The notes below the pieces were generated by a model, which worked only from the letters and a program-made list of their open reading frames with translations, searched no databases and was not told the origin of the DNA. From Aquanectria penicillioides (taxonomy: Eukaryota > Ascomycota > Sordariomycetes > Hypocreales > Nectriaceae): DNA of 64,000 nucleotides. The stretch covers positions 625,001 to 689,000 of the forward strand of contig PYIU01000005.1 in NCBI GenBank assembly GCA_003415625.1, in the 5' to 3' direction. Position numbers and translations under genes: made by a program. This document shows, piece after piece, positions 24,458 to 37,560 of the stretch. Numbering within the stretch: the first letter of the stretch is position 1; each line of letters opens with the position of its first letter.

Positions 24458-25698
24458 CTACTCGTCAAACCCATGCTTGGAACCCAGCACACCAACTCCT
24501 CCGCTGCTCCTTCTTCGCTTGCCCATCACCTCGCGAACCCAGTCGCTGATGGTGAAGCCCCAGTGTCCGGCAACGAGGACACCGCTGACGACGTTGATAA
24601 CCTTGACCAGGAAGGTTAGGATGCCGTCGCGGCTCTCGTGAACAGACAACAGGATGGGCTCAATGTCGTACTTGACAAAAATACCCGGGATCCAGTGGTC
24701 GTTGACTTCCTTGCTCTGCTCTGTTACGGCGTACTGGTTGGTCATGATCTGCTTGGAGCCGACGCTGTAGATGGTGGGGACGACAGAGAGGTAATATTGG
24801 AACTTGTGGAAGTTGGCACTGGCCAAGTTGACGGTGCGATCGAGAGGGTTGACGAGCGAGGGGTAGAATGGGCCGTAGGACAACTCGGAGATGATGTGGG
24901 AGAAGTTGAAGTCTGTTTCCTCAAGTCAGCCATGCAACTGAGATTGGAAAACCCCAAGGGGACTTACTAGTGTGGTCAAGATGTTCGCCAACCTCCATGT
25001 ATCCGTGGCCTCGGGCAGTGATGTGGAAATCGCCCTGGACCTTGTTGAGGTCGAGGCTGCCGTAGACACGGCAGCTGTCGGCGCGGCCCCTGAATCGAGG
25101 CGTCTTAGCCCACTTGGCTTTCTTCTTACCGAGGGCAACGATATCGTGGACGTGCTCCTCGCCGAAACCCTCCTCATCATAACCCAGCTCCTTCCAGCCT
25201 GCATTGGTGACAACCTTGCCGTTGCTATCCCTGCCCAGCTTGTGCATGCCCTTGGCGTCAACCCACTGGGCCCAAGTTGTAGGATCTCGCTGTAGTCGTT
25301 TGGCGGCAACAATACGGTCGCCCGAGGCGTCCTGGACGTTTACGTGGATATCGGAGCAGTGCATCTTGACGACGACGTCGAGGTTGATCTGCAGCTCGTG
25401 GCCGACGCCCTTTTCGACGGCGAAGTTGTGGCTTTCGGATCCGCGCCACCATCGGGAGAGCTCGCCCCAGACGAGCATGAGGGAGATTATGGACATGGCA
25501 ACGGTCCATTTGCCGCCGCCAGAGGTGCGCTGCACATACTGTGGTTTTGATTTGGCTAGTTGGACGTCAGCGCACACATAGAGGACAGCTTTGTGCTTGG
25601 AGGGGCTTACGGAAGGCATCAAAGGCGCTGACCATGGAGCCAGACTTTGCGCCAAAGTTGTCCTCGTCGAGGACGGGTTTCTCAACGCCGTTCATCAT
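24458..25698 (-). CDS. ERV41: COPII-vesicle / ERGIC cargo protein Erv41, 376 aa
   Basis: Exons are 25698-25611, 25555-24968 and 24912-24458. Introns are 55 nt each, with GTAAGC...CTAG and GTAAGT...ACAG ends. After a short cytosolic start (DAFPKSKPQYVQRT) there is a first membrane helix (VAMSIISLMLVWGEL). A large luminal domain follows, with paired Cys (HCSDIHVNV, SCRVYGSLDLNKVQGDFHI, HGYMEVG). Then come NFSHIISELSYGPFYPSLVNPLD and a second helix (TFLVKVINVVSGVLVAGHWG) before a basic cytosolic tail. This is the Erv41/ERGIC-32 arrangement. With Erv46, Erv41 cycles between ER and Golgi as a retrograde receptor for ER residents lacking HDEL. Two adjacent ATGs (25698, 25695) can start it. The tail contains GKRRR and ends KHGFDE rather than a canonical KKxx. 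Confidence 0.95.
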
Positions 25699-28600
25699 TG
25701 TCGGGACCGTTGTCGTGATTTCGCTGTCGATGTTGGGTCTGCCGATGTCTCAAGCCGGTCGTATTTATATGGACGAGTCGCAATGGTCGTATGCGAACGC
25801 GCGGCCGTTACAGAGAGCCTCGGAGTTCACCAAGAGGTTGAAGATGGAAGCTTGCTACCACATACCTCGAGGGCGGCGCTGAAGAATTGAGTTCGAATTC
25901 GAAGACCCGAGTTGATTTGCTTCGCTCTCCAGCAAATACAAGGGCCTCGAGTTGAAAGATCATCTACTTGTCAAGACGTTCCTGGCGCGCCGCGAAAGGA
26001 CAGCTTAGCCAAATGCGTCTCGAATCAAGTATCCCGGTCCAGGGCCGTGGTGCTGATTGGTCGGGTTCCGGAAGTGGGTTAAAGTCATCCCGAGCTGAGG
26101 TGAGTCCCACGTGTCCGGATTGAGTATGACAGATTTCCAAACGCGGAGGGCGCACCCAGGGAGGATGATGGAAACGGCGTGGACACTCCCAAGAATATAA
26201 GAGAGAGAGAGAGAGCAACGATGGCGTCACCGGCCGCAAATTGATCAATAGGAGGTATATGTGGTTTCTCCATTGTTATCCTGAGAACTTGGCCTTGACT
26301 CGTTTGGGATGAATGTTGTAATTGGTATGATAATTTCCTCCCTGCTGCAACGCAAATGCATAAACAATACCATGCTCTTGGACTACCGCGCCCGCGCATA
26401 GATGACTAGCAATTTGCTCGATGTACTTCAGACCCTAGAAAGTGTTGTTTGTCTGATCGTCATTTGCTGCAACATCTGGAGTTGTAGATCCGTTGGGGGG
26501 CAAAGTGCCGTGTTAGTGCGAGATCCGATACGACGAAGGCATATGCAGCACGAGTGTGCCATCTAAAAATACGATCAGGGGCAATGTCATGGTTTTTGGA
26601 CCTGCCTACTTTCCGCGAATCAAGGATGGGGCTTTTTTTTTTTTGTTGATCGCCCAACCAGTCTGCATAGGCACATTGTTATGCATGGTGTTTTTCTCTT
26701 CTTTTTTCCTTTTTCCCTCATCGCATCGAAGCACACAAGCGTCACGTCTTGACAATGCAGAGGAGAATGTTGTGTGACAATGATCGTCTCATGGAGAACC
26801 AACTTGACCAATTCGCAACAAAGGATCGGCAAATGGAGTCATCGCGCATACATGGAGGTGGTGCGATGTCGTGTGCGAGTACTGTGTTTTTCAGCTGACT
26901 GGCCTCTTGGCACCTTCAAGTATGCAAAAAACGCAGCTGAAGTCTGAAGTCCCAAAACAAAATGAATTCAACATAATATTTCTTAGGCCCGTCGACTATT
27001 GATTGAGGCGCCACTCCCCTGAGCCGCGAGTGGCTCGTGATACTCCAGGGGCGTGACGCCCTGATAGTGGATACAGTGGGCAGGGAAAAAGGGGAATGTG
27101 CCCTGTTACAAAAGATCAACGGCCGCGGCCATGGGTCTCCTTGGCGCCCAAGAAACTTGGCGAACTGATCGGATCCAAGTGCCGATCCGGTCCTTGGCAG
27201 GGCTGCTGGCGCTGCTATTTTATCTTGGCCAGGACAACTTCGTGTTGGGAGAGCATGGCAACGGTCACAACGCCTCACACACTAAAGAAGCTGCTCGCTG
27301 CAGCGCAGACGCTGGAGCTGGAAATGGAGGTGATTTTTAAGCTTGCGGGTACGACGAAAGCAAGGGCCGAGTTTAAATCGAACTTGGATGGTCCGGGACT
27401 CGGAACCCCCGTCCCACTTTATATGGGCTGTAAACCTGGCAATATTGGATTGCGGTGGGTGGCAGGAGGGCCAGCTTCCGTGACAGCCGAAGAAGGGGCA
27501 CAGTCCAGCAAAATGGAAGATAAGTATGTATGCATGAAATGTCCAACCATGAATGCCTGGCTCTCATCCGGTTCCCACTCTTCAATGCCTGTCGGCGACC
27601 GGGTCCAATGGCCCTGGCGATGGAGGGAGGCCAACGCGAACCCGGGAATGCAGGCCATCGTGGAGGCATCTTGCGCTGGCATTCGATGCCTGTTGCCCAA
27701 GCGTGACGGACGGATCAATCGCCAACACCTCGTGCACATCCATCATCATGGAGGGCTACGGGGACCACCCCTGGACCATCACACCAACTGATACGGATAA
27801 ACCAGCCAGAAAACCTGCTCTAGCGTCGCGGGTGCCCCCTACACAGTGCTTTGCCCAAGTGGCAGTGCATAGCCGTCCTGGTGAGCGAGCATTGCTACGG
27901 GCAGCTGGCTTGTCTCGTATTGACTCTCCAGCCGGTGGGTGTGCGGCGTGCCGCCCTGGCACACCCTGGAACCGACCGCCACTCGCGATTATTCGTGCCT
28001 AGTACAGTGCCATCTCCGCCCAACCCACCCGTTGCATCTCGTACAGCGGCGCTGCTCGCCTGCACGAAGGGTGCGGGAGGATTCAGGGAACATCGCGCTG
28101 GGAGCCATCGCCCCCCCCCCCCCCCCCATCATCCCCTTTCCCGTCAGCGGGCTTTGGCTGCTGCGCCGTAGCACTCGCGCACATGCTGTCCAGGACGGCA
28201 TAGTCCGCTGTACGAAGGCACGCCATACGCTATTCGCTCTTCGCTACCGTATGTAACTCACTGGAAGCAGGTACTGCAGGTTTCTCCCACCCATGCCGCG
28301 CCCAAAAAATCCTTATTCCCATCCGAGCCAATCGCTAGCACACCTTTTTCTGCCTCCACCAGTCCCAGCCCGCATGCCCACCCACCCTAGCCCCTGTCAA
28401 CCCCCCCGTTACCTCTTCGTTCCTCCTTGGCAACTTGGCAATACTGCGCTGCTCGCTGCCCTCCGGACTTCCCTTTTGTCCTTGCATCAACACCACGACC
28501 CAGCCATCGCCATTGTTCTTGGCGCCTCACCACCTGTCTCTTTTCTCTTCCTCCCGCAACGGCACGGCGCCACTCGTTTTCGCCTAGCCTCGCCTTGTCT

Positions 28601-28811
28601 CACCTTTGGCCCGATTCCAGATTCCAGTATCCAATATCCAACCTGCGCCAGCCTCTGCGCGCCCTCCGTTCTTTTGCACTCCCAGCACCGACACGCTCAC
28701 GATCCATCCAAGTCGCCGACGCCGCTCCTCTGCGACTCCCGCGAGGTTGTTTCTGTTTTCACATTCGCCTTTTCCCTTCACTCGCTATCAGCCCGTCCTT
28801 GATATTCCACG
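25699..28811. other. divergent intergenic region, about 3.1 kb
   Basis: No gene recognised. Several long but shifting frames (for example 27096-27791 plus) have no domain and mutually overlap. Contains poly-T at about 26632-26644 and a C17 run at 28111-28127. From 28376 to the GH76 start the plus strand is C/T-rich and has no ATG, consistent with a transcribed leader of up to about 435 nt. Confidence 0.5.
28111..28127. repeat. C17 homopolymer
   Basis: Seventeen consecutive C counted directly. It is the longest G/C run in the window and a likely length-uncertain site in any assembly. Confidence 0.9.
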
Positions 28812-30400
28812 ATGAGATCCTTCCTAGCGGCCGGCGCCGCCTTATCGCTTCTTGCCTCCAGCGGCCTGGTCAATGCCGCCACGAGTCCTTACAGCATCGA
28901 CACCGATGGTACGAAACTGCCATCCCTCTTCACCTTGGAAGTTGAGAAGAAAAATTGCCAGCTTACTAACGATACTCATAGACGCCATCAAGAAGACCGC
29001 TTCCCAAATCGCTTGGGACATGCTGCAGTACTATCACGGAAATGAATCCGGTCAGACCGAGGGAATCCTCCCTGGACCTCCCCCCGCTGGTGACTACTAC
29101 TGGTGGGAGGCCGGTGCCATGTGGGGAACGCTGATGGATTACTGGCGCTGTACCGGAGACACCACATATAACAACTTGATCACCGGTGCTATGCAACATC
29201 AAGTTGGAAAGAACCAGGACTACCAGCCTGAGAACGTCACTCTCTCCCTGGGAAATGATGATCAAGCTTTCTGGGGCATGTCTGCCATGCTTGCTGCCGA
29301 GCTCAAGTTCCCCGATCCTCCATCTGGAAAGCCTGGCTGGCTGGCCCTAGCCCAGGCCGTCTTCAACACCCAGGCCAACCCCGATCGGCACGACAACACC
29401 TGCGGCGGCGGCCTGCGATGGCAGATTCCTTTCTCCAACCAGGGCTACAACTACAAGAACAGTTAGTGACCTAGAATTTTGCCAAGCCCTCGTTTCTTTT
29501 TATAGTTTACTAACGCCACCTTCAGGTATCGCTAACGGTTGCTTCTTCAACTTGGGCGCCAGACTCGCGCGATACACCGCCAACGAGACATATGCCGATT
29601 GGGCCGAGAAGACCTGGGATTGGATGTGGAGTGTCGGTTTCATCGATAACGACAGCTATCATATTTACGACGGTGGTCACGTCGAGAAAAACTGCACGGA
29701 TATCAACAAGGCCGAGTTCTCTTACAACAGCGGCGTCCTGATCCAAGGCTGTGCTCACATGTACAACTATGTAAGTTCAACTTACATGAGGACTGACGGT
29801 TGTTCTCAGACATTTGCTAACTTTCGCCCACAGACCAACGGAGCTCAAAAGTGGAAGGACAGGCTCGACAAACTTCTTAATGTCACTCTGGACACCTTCT
29901 TCCCCGACAACATCGCCTACGAAATTGCCTGTGAGGATGCCGATACTTGCACTACCGACATGTTCTCTTTCAAGGGCTACGTCCACCGATGGCTGTCCGT
30001 GACCGCCAAGCTTGCTCCGTATACCGCCAATGCCATCCTCCCCGTCCTGTCGACCTCAGCTGCCGCGGCGATTAAGCAGTGCACTGGCGGTGCCAACGGC
30101 CGCACTTGCGGTTTCAAGTGGAAGAGCGGTGTCTTTGATGGCAAGATTGGCGTGGGTCAGCAGATGAACGTGCTGGCTGCTGTGTCATCGCTGCTCATGG
30201 AAAAGACCGATCCTCCTGTTACCGCCAAGACCGGAGGTACCTCTGAGGGTAACGCAAATGCCGGTAACGGAGGAGACAGCCAAAACCAGGGAACCTTAGG
30301 TCCTGTTTCGACTGGTGAGAGGGCCGGCGCCGGCATCCTCACCTTCCTTGTCCTAGCCACTGCTTGTGGTACATTCGGATGGATGAGTCTTGGAGAATAA
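28812..30400 (+). CDS. GPI-anchored GH76 endo-alpha-1,6-mannanase-like wall protein (Dfg5/Dcw1 family), 462 aa
   Basis: Exons are 28812-28908, 28982-29461, 29526-29770 and 29834-30400. Introns are 73, 64 and 63 nt, all GT-AG. A signal peptide (RSFLAAGAALSLLASSGLVNA) is followed by the GH76 (alpha/alpha)6 domain: GDYYWWEAGAMWGTLMDYW, the catalytic Asp-Asp pair LGNDDQAFW at 125-126, TCGGGLRWQI and YKNSIANGCFFNLGARL. Cysteines and N-glycosylation sequons are spread through the domain. The tail after about residue 415 is Gly/Asn/Thr-rich, ending in a hydrophobic helix (GILTFLVLATACGTFGW) that looks like a GPI-attachment signal. Family members Dfg5/Dcw1 are thought to cross-link GPI-mannoproteins into the glucan wall by cutting or transferring the GPI mannan core. 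Intron 3 is a multiple of three without a stop. Confidence 0.95.
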
Positions 30401-33400
30401 GCTCTTTTCTGAAAGGTGTGATTCTGCGTTGTGTTAGTCGAACTCTAAATATGGATAGGTGGTTATTTCTTGCTACGACAATTGGTTTCCTTTTTTTTTT
30501 TTTTTTTTTTTTGGAGGGATGGGAGGAACAAGAACAAGTATTTCTGGCGTTGGAATGGTTGGTTGGATGTATATGGCCTGGCACGGCTGATGTTTACATT
30601 TTTGGTTGTTCAATGAGGTCCCAAGTCCGTAACGAGACCAACGGGGATGAAGTATTATTTCCGCCAGATTTCTGGGGCGTGGAACCCAGGGTTTAAGTCT
30701 GGACTAGATTTTCCAAGACGCAGGTTTGGGTCATATATACCTTTCCTCTGTCCTAGATACCTAGCTGTATAATTGAAACATCTATGATCAAATTGTTTGG
30801 CTTGGCTGTAGTTCCTTGATATTTTGACATGCTTGGCTCTCCACGTGGATCTTGTCTTGGCAGCGGGCTCCGCCTTGGCCCGTCTCTTGGCAACGTGGAG
30901 AAAGCTTCGAGGCCAGCATGTTATCAAATCCTAGCGATAAGCGAAAGTGCACATAGAGTTCAACGTCACAATGCTAGCTGCCGTGCCACAGCCGTGCCCA
31001 TGTCGTCATGAGTCTCTCATCGACTCAGCCCAACTCCCCGGGTTCATCATCTACAGGCAAGCCATGCTCATTGGCGATAGGGATACATGTGGGAGGAGGG
31101 GTCCAGATTTGAGGGAAAGGGGGGAACTAGCTAGTTCAAGTTGACAGTATCATCCCTCGAGAATGTCGGTTAGGAGGAGGTTTTTTCCCTGTTTCAAGTT
31201 CAATCTCTCAGCATATACTCATCGGTGCCTGAAGACTGCCATTTGCTGGTTTTTAGACGTATCGGCGTGAGATAACATCAGAGTTGGTGTCATGACCGTT
31301 TTGTTCTGAGACATGGTGATCAATCACGGATACCGGTATTGGCGGGCATCAATAGCCAACCATTGCGGATATAATGAAGAACAACATGATGCAAGATAAC
31401 CGACATTCTCGCCTCGCACCGCAGGATAAAGTGGGTCTCAGAGAGCAAGCAGCGGTTGAACGAAGTCTTGGGTGGGAAATCACCTGGATAGCGATGATAG
31501 GTGAGTTAGAGCACCAACACCAAAGAACCACAGGCATCTCTTGTGGAATATCGTCTGTGTCGGATTTTTTTTTTTTTTTCCATTTTCGCATTCATCTGGT
31601 TACTATCCGGTTCGTCTATGAGCCGAAGCAGAGATCAGTTTCTTTACCGCTGTTCCATAACAATATACTATGGGGAGGCTCACGTATACAATGTGAAGGT
31701 AAAGGTTGCACGTCCGTTCCATGAAACAGGCAAAATTGTGCGAGACTTACTCAGAAAATTTATTTCGAGCAATTGCATACTAGATTGCATCAAAATATGG
31801 GCATATCAAGAATACATCATTTCCCATTGTAAACCTTGCTTCGTAATCGTCTGCAGGACAAACACTCTCACATGGAGAAGCCTTCAATGCAGTTGTTACT
31901 CCGTCGGTACTGCCCATGTCATATAAATCTAGGCCAGAAAACCCAATAAGATTTATTATCGTCATTACTTGTTGACGCGGTGTGATCGTAAAGCGTCAGG
32001 GTATCTTTCCTGTTGCTGCGACCGAGCCTCGCTTTGCCATCATCAAAGTTAGGACAAGAGATGACAGCAATACTCAATTACAAGAATCGCTCTCTAAAAT
32101 CATTTACTGACTGAATTTAGACTTGTTTAGCCCAAAGAAAACGACTTCTAGAAACTAGATCGGTCTATTTCTATGTTGTCCATGGGAGGCCGTTGGCTAA
32201 ATCAGGTCACACTTCATGGATATTGGCAGCCAGGGAGTGCACGGCATAGGTACCTGCCAATAGATACGTACCGATGGGAGGAATGCATATGCGGTAGGAT
32301 TCTGTGGCATTTGTTTCGGGAAATCAATCCAATCACCTCAATGTCCATGGCAGAGTGTTCAAGGCCTAAGTATCCCGCCTACTCAACGCCGTATAATCAT
32401 CATCAATACCATTTCTGGTATTCATGCAGAACTCGCCTTCTTCCATTGGCATTTTCAAGCTATAATCGCCAGGGCCACATGGTCTGAAGATACCAACATA
32501 GTCATTACCTAACAGTTTTCCTTTTCCGCCCCTGGCCGTGCCCTGCGCTGACCCAGGGTGCGGACAGCGCCGTGAGTAAAGGCGCCAAGATCTGGAGATC
32601 TGGGGAAGCTGTCGTCTTTGCGGGGAGACAGGGCTTCCTTTGAGGGTTTTTTTAAGGTCCTGGTCATATGGACTTGTCATTGATGGCGTAGAGGATGTAG
32701 TCAAGGTTCAGCTAGGCGAGGGGAAAGTTCTGGGCTGTGGGCAAGGTTCGAAGCAGATGAACTCTGAATGGGGTTGAATTCGAGACCGAATTGGAAATCG
32801 CCCACGCAAGACAAAAGGTGTTTCCGAAGAGGCCATGCTTTCATGGGCGCCTTCGAGACGTTCATGATGGATCTGTGACTTGTGCTGTGGGAGATTGTAT
32901 TTTGGTGAGACGGGAAGACCCGCCGCTTCCCTCGTTCCGATCTTGCAAGCCCGAGGCCCAAACAAGGAAGGCATGACCAACAAGAGAATGGATCATGATT
33001 TCTTATTCTTCACCTTTACTTCAACTACATTTGGTTCCTTGGTAACTTCTTTGCGTGGTTTGTTGGCGTTTTTCATCCGAGCGACACGAAGAGCGAAGAG
33101 GATGGAGGGTGAAGGACGGAGAATGGGACACACTGCACTGCCTCACCGTCTGTCTGCCTCACACTATGACGGGCGCCTCCCGCCGAGCTTCAGGACAGAA
33201 ACCAGGGTGGCACCGAAATGACAAACACAACACAGTAAGGGGAGGACACGAGATGCTCAAAATTTCTTCGGCGCCCCAGCCCGGACCAGTTGGAGCGTCA
33301 TTTTCCCTCACGTTTAGGGCATTGGTCATGGCGTTGCTTGGCCTGCAGTGACGAGGACGAAACTCGCCATCACAGGGTCAGTCATCCATCAGGCCTGACC

Positions 33401-34400
33401 AAGCACGTCTTTCGCCAAGCAGGTCCAGCCAAGGAGCGAGGCACCGAGAAGGACAGAGTAAAAAAAAACTTTTTACTGCGAATGGCCACTATTACCGGTG
33501 GATCCGAATGAAAAAAGAGATGCCGCAGTCCAATCACCCCAGCGTCGTGCTGGGCACAATGGAGCATGCTGGAATATCGTGGGCCACGGATGACGCTGAA
33601 TTGGTCATGGTGTGGCGCTAACAGTCGCTTCTGGATTTCTATGGGGTAAAAATTACATAGTCGAAACTCGGTGATCCAGGAACCTCGAGGCCGCGTGACA
33701 ACGCCAACCAAGCCGACAGCGCCATTTCCAACAGCAAAATTCATCACACGCCTGGCCCAGTTGCCGTTAACTGCAAAGCGCCCAGGCCTGGCGACATCAG
33801 ATGGGCCGTTTAGGGCCGTCGCAGGGTCCGTCTAATGCACTGTCTTCGGCGGCTCTTGAGCGCTGCTCGACTACAGTGCGCTAGAAAGAGATTTCACCAT
33901 CTCCCCACCAGACCTCTTGACCTCTCAAGGTCTCACGTTGTCCCTGGCCCAGAGCACGAGCCTGGATTCCAGCCAAGCAATGGCGACATGACGAACGGAT
34001 CCATCAACGTGCCGCACCAAAACGCGGGGGAAGCCTCTCGACGAAACCAACAATGGCATGGCAACAAGCTAATTTGTGGAGAGGAAAAAGCTTTCCTGTC
34101 AGTCGCCTGACGACCCCTCTGCCTGTGACGCCGCAACCGTGGCTCCCAGGGGGAAGAGGGTATAACTAGCCATCCAGCCTGGTGGTCCATCATGACGAGA
34201 TCTCTCTGAGACAGACAGACACAGACACACTCTCAACAACCCAAGCCCTACAGCCTACAACTACAAATCACACACATCTCCCACAAGTTTCTCCTTGTGA
34301 TCAATTCCAATTGAAACTCAATTGCACTCTTACAACCACCCTCTTCTCACTACCACCACACTACCTTTTTTTGTCTTACACACACGCAAACACTTTCAAA
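30401..34400. other. intergenic region of 4 kb
   Basis: Begins with the GH76 3' region, including a T22 run at 30491-30512. The middle (about 31.2-32.5 kb) is AT-richer. Only short unrelated frames are present. The last 200 bp before the small GRGGAGN gene are CA/CT-rich and ATG-free, with a TATAAC element at about 34160. Confidence 0.5.
30491..30512. repeat. T22 homopolymer
   Basis: Twenty-two consecutive T about 90 bp after the GH76 stop codon, probably within or next to its 3' UTR. Confidence 0.9.
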
Positions 34401-34808
34401 ATGTCCAACTACATTATCACTGAGGCATCTCCCTCCACCAACACCTTCATGCGCTCTGGTCGCGGCGGTGCCGGCAACGTCGTACGCGTTTCCAAGGCCC
34501 ACAAGACCTCCTCGCACTCCGTTCCCCAGGTCGCTCCCTCTCGCCGCTTCTTCAGCGGCATTGGAGGTGCTGGCAACGCCCACGAGGCCACGGAGCGCCC
34601 TACTCTCTCCCTCGACGAGGAGTATGACCGTGCCGCTGCCCGCGACCAGGCTGCCCTGGGCCACTGCGGAATCGGTGGTGCCGGCAACGTCTACCGCCGC
34701 AAGGCCAGCGATGCCAGCTCTAGCCACAGCGATGCCAGCTCCAACACTTCCATGAGCTCCAAGGAGAACATCTGGGCTCGCGTTAGCAGCACCTTCCACC
34801 GCAACTAA
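34401..34808 (+). CDS. small GRGGAGN-repeat protein (DUF3602/Par32-like), 135 aa
   Basis: Single exon. The ATG follows CTTTCAAA and is the first after a 200-bp CA/CT-rich ATG-free leader. Three copies of the heptad GRGGAGN/GIGGAGN lie at 20-26, 53-59 and 90-96, separated by Ser/Thr/basic linkers. The C-terminus is Ser-rich (SSHSDASSNTSMSSKENIW). These repeats define the fungal DUF3602 family; yeast Par32, phosphorylated after rapamycin and acting on ammonium transporters, carries the same motif. Glycine motifs in disordered chains and many Ser/Thr suggest a phospho-regulated cytosolic protein, which is inference. Function in filamentous fungi is not established. A (CA)14 run lies about 45 bp after the stop. 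Confidence 0.9.
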   Translation: MSNYIITEASPSTNTFMRSGRGGAGNVVRVSKAHKTSSHSVPQVAPSRRFFSGIGGAGNAHEATERPTLSLDEEYDRAAARDQAALGHCGIGGAGNVYRRKASDASSSHSDASSNTSMSSKENIWARVSSTFHRN

Positions 34809-34853
34809 GACCGATTCCCTTTGTCGAATCGACTACGTAGTGTGGATCTATAC

Positions 34854-34881
<28 letters not shown>
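34854..34881. repeat. (CA)14 microsatellite in a probable 3' UTR
   Basis: Perfect dinucleotide array, read directly, 46 bp downstream of the GRGGAGN gene stop. Confidence 0.95.
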
Positions 34882-34885
<4 letters not shown>

Positions 34886-36253
34886 CTACAACACAAAAAA
34901 AAATCGGCGATGGAATGGAGGATCATAATGTGTTATCTTGCTATTCAACAACAGCGAACGGCGTTAATTGGAAATATTGGCGGGGACCTCAGAGCAAATG
35001 AGAAACCTGGATATCCGGTTTGGCATGACACTGATGGCGGACGACGACATGATTAGGTCGTCCGGTCATTGCAGGGCGTTTGTTTCTGGTGAAGCTTATT
35101 ATACCCCCGAGTAAACACCTACTCAACACGAAAAAAAGTTATATATCTGTCTATTGTACTTTAGTGTGTCTCATCATCCCTCTATTCCGTAAATGGATTT
35201 AGAGGGCACAGCAAAACAAATCATTTCGCGATACCGAAAATCGTATCCCGTACACGTGAATACGCACAACCCGTCTGAAAATAATGTTCCCTTTTTGATG
35301 ATCCATGGTGACTATGTGAGACCATCTCTTCTTCCCTTTCAGCCGAGAAGACCTGACCTGGCTCCCTTGGTTGCCGAGACCATGGCTGCCCGGACCACCT
35401 GTGTCCGTGACTGTGCGTAATCCTGGGCCATGTTGGTTGGCGTTATTGATCGCGTGTAAGTCGCAAGCGTCGATGCAAGCGAGAAACCGAGAGGAGGTGT
35501 GGCCAGCAGGAGCAGCCGCCGCCGCCGCCGCCGCCGTGCACCACTGCTGCTGCATGCATGTGACGAATCATTTCTGCATCACCCGATTCAAGTGCTCTCC
35601 TTCTCCGCATTTTGTTCTCGTCCTAGCCAGGCACCTCGTTCCGGGGTAGAAGGGTAAGGAAGGGTAAGGGGGGCGGATGACTACAAGCCCCCCCTGCCAC
35701 ACCAGCAGCTCAGGAACCGCGCCGGGGTTTTTGGACAAGCGTCAGACGGCATCGCACGACGGTGAAAGCGGGGAAGAGGGAAAAAAGAGAACAGGCCAAA
35801 TTGCAACACATCAAGGGTATCTATCATTAGGCTTTCTTCTATCTGACAGGGATGGGGTTTCCTCTTTCCACGCCTGGCACAAGCTATCAAAGTCTACAGC
35901 CCTTCGTACAAGACCGTCCGTCGTCAAACAATGTAAAACCCTTTTGCTTTTTTTTTGTTGTGTTCAGAAATGAAATTTGTCGAGTTTCAGCGGGGAGGGA
36001 GGTTGAGGGAAGAGGCACTCCCGGAGTGCGGGGCGGGGGTGGGAAGGGTCGCATCACAACGCGGGTCATCTATCATCATTGCGAAATAAAAGAGAGCTCT
36101 TGCGAGGAGCCGAGGCCGGAAGGGAGTAGTTGGTCTGGTCCGCTTTGCGAAGAGCCTAGGTCCAGGGCCTAATGGGGATCCTGTCCTTTCGTCGTCGTGG
36201 TTATGTCCACATGCTCACGATGTGGAAGCTCGAGGGGGCTGGCATGGCATGAC
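34882..36253. other. intergenic region, about 1.4 kb
   Basis: No gene seen. Holds a (GCC)7 run at 35515-35536 and A/T-rich DNA near 35.1 kb. It is flanked by 3' ends of both neighbours. Confidence 0.55.
35515..35536. repeat. (GCC)7 trinucleotide repeat
   Basis: Seven GCC units plus one base, in non-coding DNA. Confidence 0.9.
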
Positions 36254-37560
36254 TTAGGTGAACTTGGTGTGGATGATTTCCGGGTTCTCGTGCCAGTCAT
36301 CAATGCTCACCCACATCTATTACAAGTTAGAATTGTGCAAGGATCAGGTTCAGCACAGGTAACATACCTTTCGAAAAGTACTCAGGCCAGCAAGAATGCT
36401 GCCACCGATCCATGTCGAGTACTTCCTCTCCGGGGGCGCAAAGATCTTTATCCTCATATCCTTCACGGCGAGCTTCTGGAGCTCCGTCAAGAGTCGATCG
36501 CCAAAGCCCTTGGTCAACGTACTGCCTCCTGACAGAACAATGTTGCTGTAGAGCGACTTTCGCAGGTCCAAGTCCGTTCGGTTGATGGCGTCAACTACAA
36601 TTTGGTGGACACCGGGATACTCGAGGCCGATAATCTCGGGGTCGAAGAGGATCTCGGGGGCTCTGAATCGTTCCGCGCCAATCTATTTTACCTCGGTCAG
36701 TTACAACAACAGGGTACAGAGTGAGGGTGCATCTCACCTTGAGCTTGTGGCCGTCGGGCAGCACGTATTCGGCAAACTTGCTCTCGTTGGGCTTCACACC
36801 AGTCCATTCCCTCTCCTCTTTCCTGGGGTCGTGGGCCACATAGGACAAGCTCTCCTTGATCAACCTCACCACCTCCTTCTCGGCACTCGTGTGGAAGACA
36901 TAACCGCTCTTGCGGAGCAGCATCTGCAGGTATTCGGTGACATCTCGGCCAGCAACATCGATACGGCGGATACTGCTAGGCATGGCAAAGCCTTCATATA
37001 CGGGCACTGCGTGCGAAACGCCATCGCCAGAGTCCAGTACAATACCAGTTGTTCGGCCGCTGGCGTAAAGCGATAGCACGGCTTGGATCGATGTGTGCAG
37101 GGCGGGGACGTTGAACGTCTCAAACAGAACCTGGGCGGCAGTATCGCGATTGCTTCGAGGGTTCAGGGGAGGCTCTGTCAAAAGAACTGGGTGCTTTTCC
37201 TTGGTATTAGCATCGCCATGCACCGCGTCAAACTCCCCGGAAGAACCATACCTCTTCGCTGAGAGTTTTCAGACCTTCACCGTAGACATACTCCCAGATT
37301 CTCTCCATGTCATCCCAATCCGTAACAATGCCGTGCTCCAGAGGGTACCTAATCTTGAGCAAACCCCTCAACTCGGTAGCAGCCTTCTGTCCTATAAAGA
37401 CTTCGCCCTCTAAAGCTCCGGCGAGCACTCTCAGATGCTTCGGTCGGCCAACCCATGATGGGAAGAAGCACTTGGGCAAATCGTCGCCCGCGAAACCGGC
37501 TCGGATAGTTCCCGACCCGTTGTCCAAGACTATGGGCGCATTGTGTAGTGAATCGGCCAT
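36254..37560 (-). CDS. ARP1: actin-related protein Arp1 (centractin, dynactin filament), 380 aa
   Basis: Exons are 37560-37252, 37193-36738, 36682-36368 and 36316-36254. Introns are 58, 55 and 51 nt. Exons join to exactly 381 codons including stop, matching Arp1 orthologues. Actin-fold nucleotide loops are visible: [14 protein letters not shown] near the N-terminus, [13 protein letters not shown] in the middle, and [18 protein letters not shown] and [11 protein letters not shown] near the end; the C-terminus is [15 protein letters not shown]. The ALEGEVFIG stretch and [24 protein letters not shown] mark Arp1 rather than actin. It forms the short filament of dynactin, which couples cytoplasmic dynein to cargo and nuclei. 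In Neurospora the orthologue is ropy gene ro-4. It shares a 636-bp divergent promoter region with the APSES regulator. Confidence 0.98.

Noticed and set aside
27096..27791. 231-codon plus frame
   Set aside because: No recognisable motif and several competing frames on both strands.
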